Made by a program: the position numbers and the translations under genes. The notes below the pieces were generated by a model that had not been told where the DNA came from, made no database searches, and was given only the letters and a program-made list of their open reading frames with translations. A DNA stretch of 64,000 nucleotides, from the NCBI GenBank assembly GCA_944390495.1, contig CALXQE010000043.1:1-64000 (forward strand), read 5' to 3'. Position 1 is the first letter of the stretch. Each line of letters starts with the position of its first letter. This DNA is from an uncultured Clostridia bacterium. Its GTDB lineage: Bacteria > Bacillota > Clostridia > UBA1381. Shown in pieces: positions 26,029 to 34,250 of the stretch.

Positions 26029-26838
26029 TTATTGAGCTGAATACTTAGTATCAGATTTAGCTATTGTAACATTAGTCATATCAAAGTTATATGTGTTACC
26101 TCTGATATATCCCCAGCAAGTTGTCTTTATACCAAAAATACCTTCAGGAATTGATGCCTGATAAGCAGCTTCTGAAAGTGTACCAACAACTTTACCTGTT
26201 TCAATATCTGTCATTACAACACTATATTCTTCAAGTTTGTTATCAATAGTAACTCTTACTTTATACCACTTATCTGTGCTAAGTGTAGCAACATTTTCTG
26301 TTCTTGCACCGTTATTTGCAGTTACGCCGTTAGGACCGAATGTAATATTAAGAGCAACATCTGATGCCGCATTAAAACCACCGCTTGTAGGATCTTCAAA
26401 CCAACCCATCATAAAATTGAAGTTTTGTGAATCAGCCTTAATACGAACATCAAACTCAACAAGACCATAAGGACCCATTTGATTAGCATTTGTCAAGTTT
26501 CTGTTATAGAAATACATTGAACCTGCACCGTCACCGCTACCTGTCTTGTCACTGTTAGTCCAGAAATTACAATAATTTACCTTTCTTGTTTCATCATAAC
26601 TGAAAGTCTGATAGTGAACACTTGCGCTTCCCTTTGAAAGCCATGGTGAACCATCTATAATAATTCCAAGACCGTGATAACCTGTACCTTTAGCACCACC
26701 TATTGAAACATCATTGAAATCTGAATTGTTTACATAGCTTACGCTTTCTTCAGCATTTGCCATCATCGGAACTGCCAATGCCTGAACGCCAAGAATACCT
26801 GCTGCTATAAGTGAAATAATTTTCTTTTTCATAGTCAT
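26029..26838 (-). CDS. Secreted protein of unknown function, probable beta-sandwich
   Basis: A 269-residue protein with a clear signal peptide (KKKIISLIAAGILGVQAL, cleavage near MANA at residue 29). The mature part is rich in Tyr, Asn, Gly and Ser with alternating hydrophobics (for example GPYGLVEFDVRIKADSQNFN and WYKVRVTIDNKLEEYSVVMT), the pattern of laminin-G/concanavalin-like carbohydrate-binding sandwiches. No catalytic signature, no SLH domain and no cell-wall anchor are seen. It may be a secreted glycan-binding protein; this is an inference from composition. Monocistronic, with its own terminator. Confidence 0.65.
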   Translation of the reverse strand: MTMKKKIISLIAAGILGVQALAVPMMANAEESVSYVNNSDFNDVSIGGAKGTGYHGLGIIIDGSPWLSKGSASVHYQTFSYDETRKVNYCNFWTNSDKTGSGDGAGSMYFYNRNLTNANQMGPYGLVEFDVRIKADSQNFNFMMGWFEDPTSGGFNAASDVALNITFGPNGVTANNGARTENVATLSTDKWYKVRVTIDNKLEEYSVVMTDIETGKVVGTLSEAAYQASIPEGIFGIKTTCWGYIRGNTYNFDMTNVTIAKSDTKYSAQ

Positions 26839-26956
26839 TCTCTCTCCCTTTCGCTAATTATAAAGCTAATATATCATATTACTTGTATTTTATCGTGTTT
26901 TGCACAAAAAAGGAATACAAAAAGCAGATAAAAATGTTCAAAAAAACGTAATGGTA

Positions 26957-27703
26957 CTATTTTATACCCTTTTCCGAAATAGAAAGGCGTTTTTCAACTT
27001 TGTTAAACACAAATGTTAATACCAAAGTTATTATAAGATAAAATATTGCCGCTACAATAAGCGGTGAAATACGCATATCTCTATTTACAGCTCTCTGTGC
27101 CGCTTTAAGTAAATCTATTAATGCGATAGATGAGGCAAGTGCAGTATCTTTAACCAAAACAATAGTCTCGTTAGCAATAGGCGGGATGACCGTACGTATC
27201 ATCTGCGGCACAATTACATAACGCATTGTCTGAATTCCCGTAAGACCAAGTGCCTTAGAAGCCTCATACTGACCTTTGTTTACACCTATTATTCCGCCTC
27301 TGAATATTTCAGCAAAATATGCCGCATAATTCAGTACAAAAGCTATAACAGATGCCGCAAAAGGTGTCAAAGCAAAATTCTCGCCGTTTGACATTTTTAT
27401 CATGGCAGCACCAAAATAAAAGAAAAACAGCTGCAGCAAAAGCGGAGTTCCTCTAAACACCCACAGATATACATTTATTATAAATCTTATAGGGCATTTA
27501 ATAAACCATTTTACAGCAAAATTATCCCTTGGTTTCACTGTCACTGCTTCCTTAAACAGAGAAATTAAAAGTCCCAAAGGCAGCGATAGTACCAATGTTA
27601 CTACAAATAACTTTAATGTAATTTCAAGTCCCTCAACTAACTGAGGAAGTATACCCATTATGTATTCAACAATATCTTTCATAAAATTCTCCGTAAAATA
27701 CAT
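26957..27703 (-). CDS. Polar amino-acid ABC transporter permease
   Basis: A 248-residue permease of the HisM/GlnP family with three to five spans. The HEQ/EAA loop that docks the ATPase is GQYEASKALGLTGIQTMRYVIVPQ near residue 150. FRGTPLLLQLFFFYF near residue 88 is characteristic of polar amino-acid permeases. It follows the binding-protein gene after 48 bp containing a strong hairpin. No ATPase gene follows, although one (GlnQ/HisP-like) usually does. Confidence 0.9.
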   Translation of the reverse strand: MYFTENFMKDIVEYIMGILPQLVEGLEITLKLFVVTLVLSLPLGLLISLFKEAVTVKPRDNFAVKWFIKCPIRFIINVYLWVFRGTPLLLQLFFFYFGAAMIKMSNGENFALTPFAASVIAFVLNYAAYFAEIFRGGIIGVNKGQYEASKALGLTGIQTMRYVIVPQMIRTVIPPIANETIVLVKDTALASSIALIDLLKAAQRAVNRDMRISPLIVAAIFYLIITLVLTFVFNKVEKRLSISEKGIK

Positions 27704-27707
27704 ACAA

Positions 27708-27735
27708 ACCGCTGAAATTGTATTATTTCAGCGGT
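27708..27735 (-). terminator. Intercistronic hairpin between binding protein and permease
   Basis: Perfect 11-bp stem ACCGCTGAAAT/ATTTCAGCGGT with a 6-nt loop. No strong T run follows on the minus strand (TTTGTATG), so it is more likely a partial terminator or RNA-stabilising structure that keeps the binding protein in excess over the permease. Confidence 0.65.
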
Positions 27736-27751
27736 CTGCTGTCTTGTTTCA

Positions 27752-28585
27752 TTATTTAATAAGATCTTCTCCAAACCACTTAACCGAAATTTCAGAAGTA
27801 GTTCCTTCCGCTTTACACTCATCAAGAGCCTTGTTAATGGCTTCCATAAGAGCATGATCGCCCTGACGTCCGCCTACACCGTAATCCTCCTCGTCAAAAC
27901 CTTCATCAAGGACTACAAATTTATCAAGCATATTTTCCTTTTGAAGATAGTAACGCACAAATACCTCATCTATAACTGCCGCATCAGCTCTGCCTGCATC
28001 CACTTCCATAAGCACCTGTGAATTTTCGGCAAATCGTGAAATATTATCATCCCCGATTGATTCGTATGCAGCTGTATCAGCCTTTAGTGCATCCTCTGAT
28101 GTAGAACCATCTTGAAGGGCAATTTTCTTTCCTGCAAGATCAGCCTTTGTCTTTATATCTGAATCAGCCTTTACTACAATAGATTGCTTTGTTGAAAGAT
28201 ATGGATTTGAGAAAAGTACCTCTTGACGTCTTTCATCGGTAATTGAAAATCCGTTCCAGATAACATCAATTTTACCTGTTGAAAGTTCCATACTCTTTGC
28301 ATTCCAGTCAATAGGCTTAATCTCTACTTCAACACCCATCTTTTCAGCAACAGCTTTTGCAAGGTCAATATCGAAACCTACAATTTCACCGTCCTCCTGC
28401 GTAAATCCCATAGGAGCGAAATCTGCATCAAGACCTAAAGTAAAATATCCTTTTTCCTGAACATCTGTAAGAGATGTATCTTCTGCTGTCTGATTTGTTT
28501 CTGTTGTTTCACCGCCGCAGCCTGCAACCATTGAAACAGTAAGTGCTCCTGCCACTGCAAGAACCATTAATTTTTTCAAATTCAT
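27752..28585 (-). CDS. Amino-acid ABC transporter substrate-binding lipoprotein
   Basis: About 277 residues. The lipobox is VAGC within a signal sequence (MNLKKLMVLAVAGALTVSMV). The body has the SBP-family-3 signature GFDIDLAKAVAEKMGVEVE near residue 70, and NPYLSTKQSIVVK, as in HisJ/GlnH-type receptors for polar amino acids. I start at the Met at 28585, placed after AAAGGGG; the longer frame to 28636 adds a non-signal-like head. First gene of a two-gene operon with the permease. Confidence 0.9.
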   Translation of the reverse strand: MNLKKLMVLAVAGALTVSMVAGCGGETTETNQTAEDTSLTDVQEKGYFTLGLDADFAPMGFTQEDGEIVGFDIDLAKAVAEKMGVEVEIKPIDWNAKSMELSTGKIDVIWNGFSITDERRQEVLFSNPYLSTKQSIVVKADSDIKTKADLAGKKIALQDGSTSEDALKADTAAYESIGDDNISRFAENSQVLMEVDAGRADAAVIDEVFVRYYLQKENMLDKFVVLDEGFDEEDYGVGGRQGDHALMEAINKALDECKAEGTTSEISVKWFGEDLIK

Positions 28586-28621
28586 AATCCATTCCCCTTT
28601 ACATTTTCGTATTACTTTACT

Positions 28622-28650
28622 ATTATACTGTATCAAACTAAATTAGTAAA
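28622..28650 (-). promoter_or_regulatory. Promoter of the amino-acid transporter operon
   Basis: TTTACT (28645-28650), 17 bp, TATAAT (28622-28627) on the minus strand. Confidence 0.6.
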
Positions 28651-28722
28651 GTATTTTTTTCATTTTTTTAAAATATTTTCATATATTCCTTTTTACCGCT
28701 TGAAAAAAACATACAAATCCTA

Positions 28723-28728
28723 TATACT
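28723..28728 (+). promoter_or_regulatory. -10 box of the aldo-keto reductase promoter
   Basis: TATACT preceded by TTGAAA (28700-28705) at 17-bp spacing. Likely drives the four-gene plus-strand run from 28767. Confidence 0.6.
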
Positions 28729-28766
28729 TATAAATAAGAGAATAAATATAAGAAAGGTTTGATTTT

Positions 28767-29873
28767 ATGAAATACAGAACTCTTGCAGGCGAAAAAGTTT
28801 CAGTATTGGGATTTGGCTGTATGCGTTTCCCTATAACTTCCGACAATGCAGCTGATATTGATGAAGAAAAAACAACAAATATGCTTCATTACGCCGTCGA
28901 AAACGGTGTAAATTACTTTGATACAGCTTATGTATATCATAACAGAAAAAGCGAAGATTTTATAGGCAAAGCACTAAAACCTTTCCGCAATGAAATACAT
29001 ATAGCAACAAAATGTCCTATATGGGAAGTAAAGTGTGAAGATGATTTCGACCGTATTTTAGATGATCAATTAAAAAAACTTGACACTGATTATATCGATT
29101 TTTATTTAATGCATGCTCTTGATAAAGACAGATTTGATAATATAGTCTTAAAATTTAATCTTATAGATAAATTAAATAAAGCCAAAGCTGAAGGCAAAAT
29201 ACACCATATCGGTTTTTCATTCCACGACGACCTTGATACATTCAAGAGAATAATTGACTCCAATCCTGCATGGGAATTTTGTCAAATACAGCTAAATTAC
29301 ATAAACACAGAGTATCAGGCAGGGCTTGAAGGTCTTGAATATGCACATAAAAAAGGTCTTGATGTAATTATTATGGAACCTCTTTTAGGCGGCAAACTGG
29401 CAAACCCTTCACCACAGGTAGCCGATGTTCTTTCAGATGAAAAATCACCTGTTGAATGGGCAATGGACTTTTTATGGAATAGAGAAGAAGTTTCTCTGCT
29501 TTTAAGCGGTATGGGTGCAATGGAGCAGGTAAAATCAAATATCGAATATGCAGACAAAGCAGAAGTAGGTATGCTTACACCCCACAATCTTGATATGTTA
29601 AAACGCACAAAGGAAGTATTTGATAAAATGGCACTTGTACCATGTACAAAGTGTGCTTATTGTATGCCATGCCCCTTTGGTCTTGACATACCAAAAACAT
29701 TTGAAGCTTATAACGCTACCGCTTCCTTGGGCATGGACAGAGCTAAAAGTATTTATTCAGAAATTTCTAAGGGTGCTGATCAATGTAAAAAATGCAAAAA
29801 ATGCGAAAAAGTCTGTCCGCAAAATATTAAAATCAGCTCAATAATGACTAAAATAGCCGAAATATTTAAGTAA
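28767..29873 (+). CDS. Aldo-keto reductase with C-terminal ferredoxin-like domain
   Basis: A 368-residue protein. Residues 1-280 form an aldo-keto-reductase barrel with the VNYFDTAYVYHNRKSEDFIG catalytic Asp/Tyr region, IATKCP for the lysine, and DYIDFYLMHALD for the histidine. The tail carries CTKCAYCMPCPFGLDIP near residue 300 and CKKCKKCEKVCPQNI near 345, for two 4Fe-4S clusters. This fusion is common in anaerobes; the substrate is unknown. A 29-bp gap separates it from the acyltransferase gene. Confidence 0.9.
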   Translation: MKYRTLAGEKVSVLGFGCMRFPITSDNAADIDEEKTTNMLHYAVENGVNYFDTAYVYHNRKSEDFIGKALKPFRNEIHIATKCPIWEVKCEDDFDRILDDQLKKLDTDYIDFYLMHALDKDRFDNIVLKFNLIDKLNKAKAEGKIHHIGFSFHDDLDTFKRIIDSNPAWEFCQIQLNYINTEYQAGLEGLEYAHKKGLDVIIMEPLLGGKLANPSPQVADVLSDEKSPVEWAMDFLWNREEVSLLLSGMGAMEQVKSNIEYADKAEVGMLTPHNLDMLKRTKEVFDKMALVPCTKCAYCMPCPFGLDIPKTFEAYNATASLGMDRAKSIYSEISKGADQCKKCKKCEKVCPQNIKISSIMTKIAEIFK

Positions 29874-29902
29874 TTTCATAAAAATATAAGGAGGATATAT
29901 TT

Positions 29903-31294
29903 TTGGTTTTTTCAAGCCTCATGTTTATGTGCATATTTCTGCCCATTGTGCTGATTGCATATAATCTTTCAAAAAGCTTAACATACAAAAACTTAATACT
30001 CGTTATAGTGTCACTGTTTTTCTACGCATGGGGTGAACCTGTTTGGGTAATCCTCCTTATATTCAGTGCATTTGTTGACTATATAAACGGTATTATTATA
30101 GATAAATGCTATGCGCGCCCCGGAGCAACCATAGCACTTGTATCATCGCTGGTAATAAATCTCGGTCTTTTGGGACTTTTTAAATATTCAGAATTTTTTA
30201 TAGAAAACATAAACTCAATTCTTCACACAGCAATCCCCAATCCCGGATTTTCACTGCCAATAGGAATATCCTTCTACACCTTTCAAACGCTGTCATATAC
30301 AATAGATATGTACAGAGGAAAAGCACGTGTACAAAAATCATTTCTTGGATTTTTAGCATACGTTTCAATGTTTCCTCAGCTGGTCGCAGGACCTATTGTA
30401 AGATACACAGACGTTGCAAGGGAATTAACAGACAGACATATTACCGTCGAAGGATTTTCCTACGGTGTAAAACGATTTACTGCCGGCATGTGTAAAAAGG
30501 TAATTCTCGCAAACAGCACAGGTGCAGCCGCTTCTATGATACTCGACAGTACACGTCTTACTGTTGCATCTTCGTGGCTGGGAATACTTTTGTACACATT
30601 CCAGATTTATTTTGACTTTTCTGGATACAGTGATATGGCAATCGGCTTAGGACGAATGCTCGGTTTTAAATTTGTAGAAAACTTCAACTACCCGTATGTT
30701 TCAAGAAGTATAACAGAATTTTGGCGAAGATGGCATATATCACTGTCAACATTTTTCCGGGACTACGTTTATATACCACTTGGCGGAAACCGTTACAAAC
30801 CTATACGAAATATTTTTATTGTATGGATTCTTACAGGTTTCTGGCATGGTGCAAGTTGGAATTTTGTGTTATGGGGATTATTTTACGGCATACTGCTGTT
30901 CTTTGAAAAAACTTTATTTAAACAAAGACTGCAAAAAATACCGCCGCCATTTTGCCACATATATACTATGTTTTTTGTAATGGTAGGCTGGGGACTGTTT
31001 TACTTCACCGACACAAATTCACTTATTACATTTTTCAAAAGTGCTTTTGGTATTAACGAAACACCACTTTATGACCTTACTTTCGTATCGTCATTTTTCA
31101 CTAATATATGGCTGATTATCCTGTGTATAATCGCCTCTACGCCGATACCTTCAAATATTTATAATTTCTTATGCAGAAAATCAAACATATTTGAAGCAAT
31201 TACAATGCCACTGCTTGTAATTTTTGGACTTGGTGTATGCTTTATATTACTTGTTGGACAAACCTATAATCCATTCTTGTATTTTAGGTTCTAA
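29903..31294 (+). CDS. MBOAT O-acyltransferase, AlgI/PatA/DltB-like
   Basis: A 463-residue membrane protein with about ten spans of the membrane-bound O-acyltransferase family, closest to AlgI. Markers: LFKYSEFFIENIN, GISFYTFQTLSYTID, FWRRWHISLSTFFRDYVYIP near residue 275 and the catalytic histidine in TGFWHGASWNFVLWG near residue 315. With its DHHW partner it moves acyl groups (usually acetyl) across the membrane onto a surface polysaccharide. TTG start with AAGGAGG 7-8 bp upstream. It overlaps the spacer of the next gene, so the pair is translationally linked. Confidence 0.9.
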   Translation: MVFSSLMFMCIFLPIVLIAYNLSKSLTYKNLILVIVSLFFYAWGEPVWVILLIFSAFVDYINGIIIDKCYARPGATIALVSSLVINLGLLGLFKYSEFFIENINSILHTAIPNPGFSLPIGISFYTFQTLSYTIDMYRGKARVQKSFLGFLAYVSMFPQLVAGPIVRYTDVARELTDRHITVEGFSYGVKRFTAGMCKKVILANSTGAAASMILDSTRLTVASSWLGILLYTFQIYFDFSGYSDMAIGLGRMLGFKFVENFNYPYVSRSITEFWRRWHISLSTFFRDYVYIPLGGNRYKPIRNIFIVWILTGFWHGASWNFVLWGLFYGILLFFEKTLFKQRLQKIPPPFCHIYTMFFVMVGWGLFYFTDTNSLITFFKSAFGINETPLYDLTFVSSFFTNIWLIILCIIASTPIPSNIYNFLCRKSNIFEAITMPLLVIFGLGVCFILLVGQTYNPFLYFRF

Positions 31295-31308
31295 GGAGGA
31301 GATATGAA

Positions 31309-32493
31309 TTGAAAAACAAACTTACAGTAGGTGCATTTTTATTAATGCTGCTTACATTTTCAGTAATATTACTTCTCCCTGCCGATAAGGAAAGTATAGA
31401 GGCTGAAAACAGGGCAATGGCAACAATTCCACCGGTTACTGAAGAAACAATTTTTTCAGGCAGTTTTGCGTCGGGATTTGAAAGCTTTGTTGGCGATAAT
31501 ATAAGCAACCGCTCATTTTTTACACAGCTTTCAAAAAAAATTGAATCTCTAAAAGGTATAATTCCCGATACAGGAAAAGTAATTTCCGCAAACAAAGATA
31601 TAGGAACAGGCACTACGCAAAAACAAACACTTCTTGTTGTTGACAATACGATTATGGAAATGTTTATCAGAAACGAAGTGCAGGAAGCAAATTATGCAAA
31701 GGCCGTAAATACATTTGCCCAAAATCTTCCGGAAAACATTAAAATATTTAGCATGATTATACCGACACAGCTTGAATTTAGAGAACCTATGTATAAAAAT
31801 CTACAAGACAGTCAGGAATCTGCTATAAAATCAATAGACGAAAAACTCGACACAAGAATAACACCGATAGATGCTTATGGTATTCTTGCGGATCACAGTG
31901 ATGAATATATATATTTTAGAACAGACCACCACTGGACACAGCTTGGTGCGTATTACGGTTATTTACAATTTATGATAACTGAAGGCGGAAATGCTGTAAA
32001 TAAAGAAGATTTTGAAAAGAATAAAATAAATGGAGTTCTTGGTTATCTCTATGACCAATCAGACGTACCCGAAATCGCAAGCAATCCCGATACAATAGAA
32101 TGGTACGATATTGACCCTCAATCACATATTACTACAACAATGTATAACACAGATGCAAACGGTGAGTTCTATCAATATAACGGCACAATGTACGACCGTA
32201 CAAAAGCAAATTACCAGTTCTTTTTCAGCAGTGACCATCCTGTGGTAGAAATGGTAAACAATGATATGCCTGAGGGCAAAACGATTGTTGTAATAAAGGA
32301 TTCATATACAAACGTATTTGCACCGTGGCTTATAAAAAGCTATGGAAAAGTCATACTTGTTGACCCAAGAATTTACACTGAAAAATTCAGCAAGATAACA
32401 GAACGATATAACGTCGATGATGTGCTTGTTGCCAACTATATTTTTACAACTAATTTTAATGACTATTGTGTTCTTTTAGAAAATTTATTTTAA
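31309..32493 (+). CDS. DHHW-family protein (AlgJ/AlgX-like acyltransferase partner)
   Basis: A 394-residue protein with an N-terminal signal anchor (residues 2-22) and an extracellular SGNH-like domain. The DHHW signature (RTDHHWTQLGAYYGY) lies near residue 205, supplying the Asp and His. The matching serine is probably in IKDSYTNVF near residue 328, as in AlgX/AlgJ, where Asp-His-Ser completes acetyl transfer. Directly downstream of the MBOAT gene (14-bp gap, TTG start after AAGGAGG), it should receive acyl groups from the MBOAT protein and place them on a wall glycan. The glycan is not known; secondary wall polymers recognised by the SLH proteins are one candidate. Confidence 0.85.
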   Translation: MKNKLTVGAFLLMLLTFSVILLLPADKESIEAENRAMATIPPVTEETIFSGSFASGFESFVGDNISNRSFFTQLSKKIESLKGIIPDTGKVISANKDIGTGTTQKQTLLVVDNTIMEMFIRNEVQEANYAKAVNTFAQNLPENIKIFSMIIPTQLEFREPMYKNLQDSQESAIKSIDEKLDTRITPIDAYGILADHSDEYIYFRTDHHWTQLGAYYGYLQFMITEGGNAVNKEDFEKNKINGVLGYLYDQSDVPEIASNPDTIEWYDIDPQSHITTTMYNTDANGEFYQYNGTMYDRTKANYQFFFSSDHPVVEMVNNDMPEGKTIVVIKDSYTNVFAPWLIKSYGKVILVDPRIYTEKFSKITERYNVDDVLVANYIFTTNFNDYCVLLENLF

Positions 32494-32512
32494 AATAAAG
32501 GAGGAATAAATT

Positions 32513-33196
32513 ATGAAATATGAAATTTTCGGAGATAATCTTCCGGCTGTAACTATTAACCTTGAAACGGGTGAAAGTATTTACACTCAGTCCGGGGGTA
32601 TGTCATGGATGACAGATTCTATTTCTATGGAAACAAATACAAAGGGCGGACTTTTAAAAGGTTTAGGTCGTATGCTGGCAGGTGATTCGCTGTTTATGGT
32701 GACATACACCGCCAAAGCACCAAATCAGTCTATCACATTAGCATCGTCATTTCCTGGCGAAATTGCCGCTTTAAATGTAAGTGAAAAAAGTTATATCTGC
32801 CAAAAGAGTGCGTTTCTTTGTGCCGAGCCTTCTGTTAATTTATCTATTGAATTTAGTAAAAAGATTTCAGCCGGTCTTTTTGGCGGCGAAGGATTTATAC
32901 TTCAAAAGATTTCAGGAAACGGCATGGCATTTCTCGAGCTTGACGGAAGTCTTAAAGAGATTTATCTTTCTCCCGGAGAAAAGATTATAGTTGATACAGG
33001 AAGTATAGCGTATTTTGAAAGCAGTGTAACGTATGCAGTTGAAACTGTTAAGGGCTTTAAAAATATACTTTTCGGCGGCGAAGGACTGTTTTTAACAACA
33101 CTTACAGGCCCAGGCAAAGTTTGTCTGCAAACTCTAAGCGTACCGAGTCTTGCACAAAGACTTATACCTTACATACCTGTTCAAAGAAGTAATTAA
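32513..33196 (+). CDS. AIM24/TIGR00266-family protein
   Basis: A 227-residue cytoplasmic protein of the AIM24 family, composed of beta-barrel-like repeats: LETGESIYTQSGGMSWMT near residue 19, GGLLKGLGRMLAGDSLFMV near 45, and the repeated GLFGGEGFIL/LFGGEGLFLT motifs near 120 and 190. The function of bacterial members is unknown. It follows the acyltransferase pair by 20 bp and is probably in the same operon. Confidence 0.85.
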   Translation: MKYEIFGDNLPAVTINLETGESIYTQSGGMSWMTDSISMETNTKGGLLKGLGRMLAGDSLFMVTYTAKAPNQSITLASSFPGEIAALNVSEKSYICQKSAFLCAEPSVNLSIEFSKKISAGLFGGEGFILQKISGNGMAFLELDGSLKEIYLSPGEKIIVDTGSIAYFESSVTYAVETVKGFKNILFGGEGLFLTTLTGPGKVCLQTLSVPSLAQRLIPYIPVQRSN

Positions 33197-33206
33197 CAAC
33201 AAAATA

Positions 33207-33240
33207 GGACGGTGTACCTTTTCTGTACACCGTCCCTTTT
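33207..33240. terminator. Bidirectional terminator after AIM24
   Basis: GGACGGTGTAC/GTACACCGTCC stem with a 7-nt loop (33207-33235), T run CTTTTATTTT on the plus strand. It separates the convergent radical SAM gene. Confidence 0.85.
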
Positions 33241-34180
33241 ATTTTCCAAACTTTACGCCTTGATAAGTATCACGTTTTACCATAAGTTTATCTATTTCGT
33301 TTAAAACCACAAACTTTTTAAGACTCCACATAGGTCCTACCAAACTTTCTCTTCCTCCGTCACCTGTAAGTCTTTGTATAACCGTATCTTCGTGAAAATA
33401 TTCAAGCTGATTAACAATAGTTTCAACATAATCCTCCATTGTCATAAGCTCAAATTCGCCTTTTAGGTACATCTCCTCAAGCTTTGTACCTTTAAGCACA
33501 TGAAGTAAGTGCAGTTTTACACATTCAGGTCTAAGTTTTGACACTTCCTTTGCACTTTCAATCATCATATCTTTGTTTTCTCCGGGAAGTCCGTCAATTA
33601 AATGAACACACACATTTATTCCTCGTTCCTTGAGTTTATAATAGCCGTTTAGAAAATCATTATAAGTGTGGCATCTGTTTATAAGCTCACCTGTTTTATC
33701 AAAAATACTCTGAAGTCCGAGTTCCACCATCAGATATGTTCTTTCATTAAGCTCTGACAAATACTCCAAAACATCTTCTTCAAGGCAGTCAGCCCTTGTG
33801 GCAATGCTAAGTCCCACAACGTTTTCCTGTCTTAAAACAGGCTCAAACCGTTCTTTTAACACCCCAGCCGGTGCATAGGTATTTGTATGTGCCTGAAAAT
33901 ATGGAATATATTTTGCTTCTTTCCATTTTTTATGCATACGCATCTTTACTTCTTCAAACTGCGTAATAATACTGTGTGTCGGATCACCTGCAAAATCACC
34001 GCTGCCGCTGCCACTGCAATATATACAGCCGCCCTTGCCTTTACTTCCATCTATATTAGGACACGTAAACCCTGCGTTTAACGCAACCTTAAACACTTTA
34101 CAACCGAATTTATGATGTAAATGGTAGTTCCACGTGTGGTATCTTTTATTGTCGTCAGAATATTTAAACCAGTTATCCAT
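33239..34180 (-). CDS. Radical SAM protein, TIGR01212/YtqA family
   Basis: A 313-residue radical SAM protein. The 4Fe-4S motif is extended: GFTCPNIDGSKGKGGCIYC (Cys near 40, 52 and 55), which is the TIGR01212 type, related to Elp3 in its SAM core. The body shows FQAHTNTYAP near residue 95, ELGLQSIFDKTGELINR near 155 and HLIDGLPGE near 185. The substrate is unknown; YtqA-like proteins have been linked to tRNA or other RNA modification. Single gene. Confidence 0.85.
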   Translation of the reverse strand: MDNWFKYSDDNKRYHTWNYHLHHKFGCKVFKVALNAGFTCPNIDGSKGKGGCIYCSGSGSGDFAGDPTHSIITQFEEVKMRMHKKWKEAKYIPYFQAHTNTYAPAGVLKERFEPVLRQENVVGLSIATRADCLEEDVLEYLSELNERTYLMVELGLQSIFDKTGELINRCHTYNDFLNGYYKLKERGINVCVHLIDGLPGENKDMMIESAKEVSKLRPECVKLHLLHVLKGTKLEEMYLKGEFELMTMEDYVETIVNQLEYFHEDTVIQRLTGDGGRESLVGPMWSLKKFVVLNEIDKLMVKRDTYQGVKFGK

Positions 34181-34210
34181 TACTTCACCTACAATATCTA
34201 TAACTAAAGA

Positions 34211-34239
34211 AAAAGCCCCGGTTTCAGACCGAGGCTTTT
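34211..34239 (-). terminator. Terminator of rhaA
   Basis: AAAAGCCCCGGT/ACCGAGGCTTTT stem (one G-T pair) with a 5-nt loop, then TTTCTTT on the minus strand. Confidence 0.8.
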
Positions 34240-34250
34240 AAATTCGTGTC

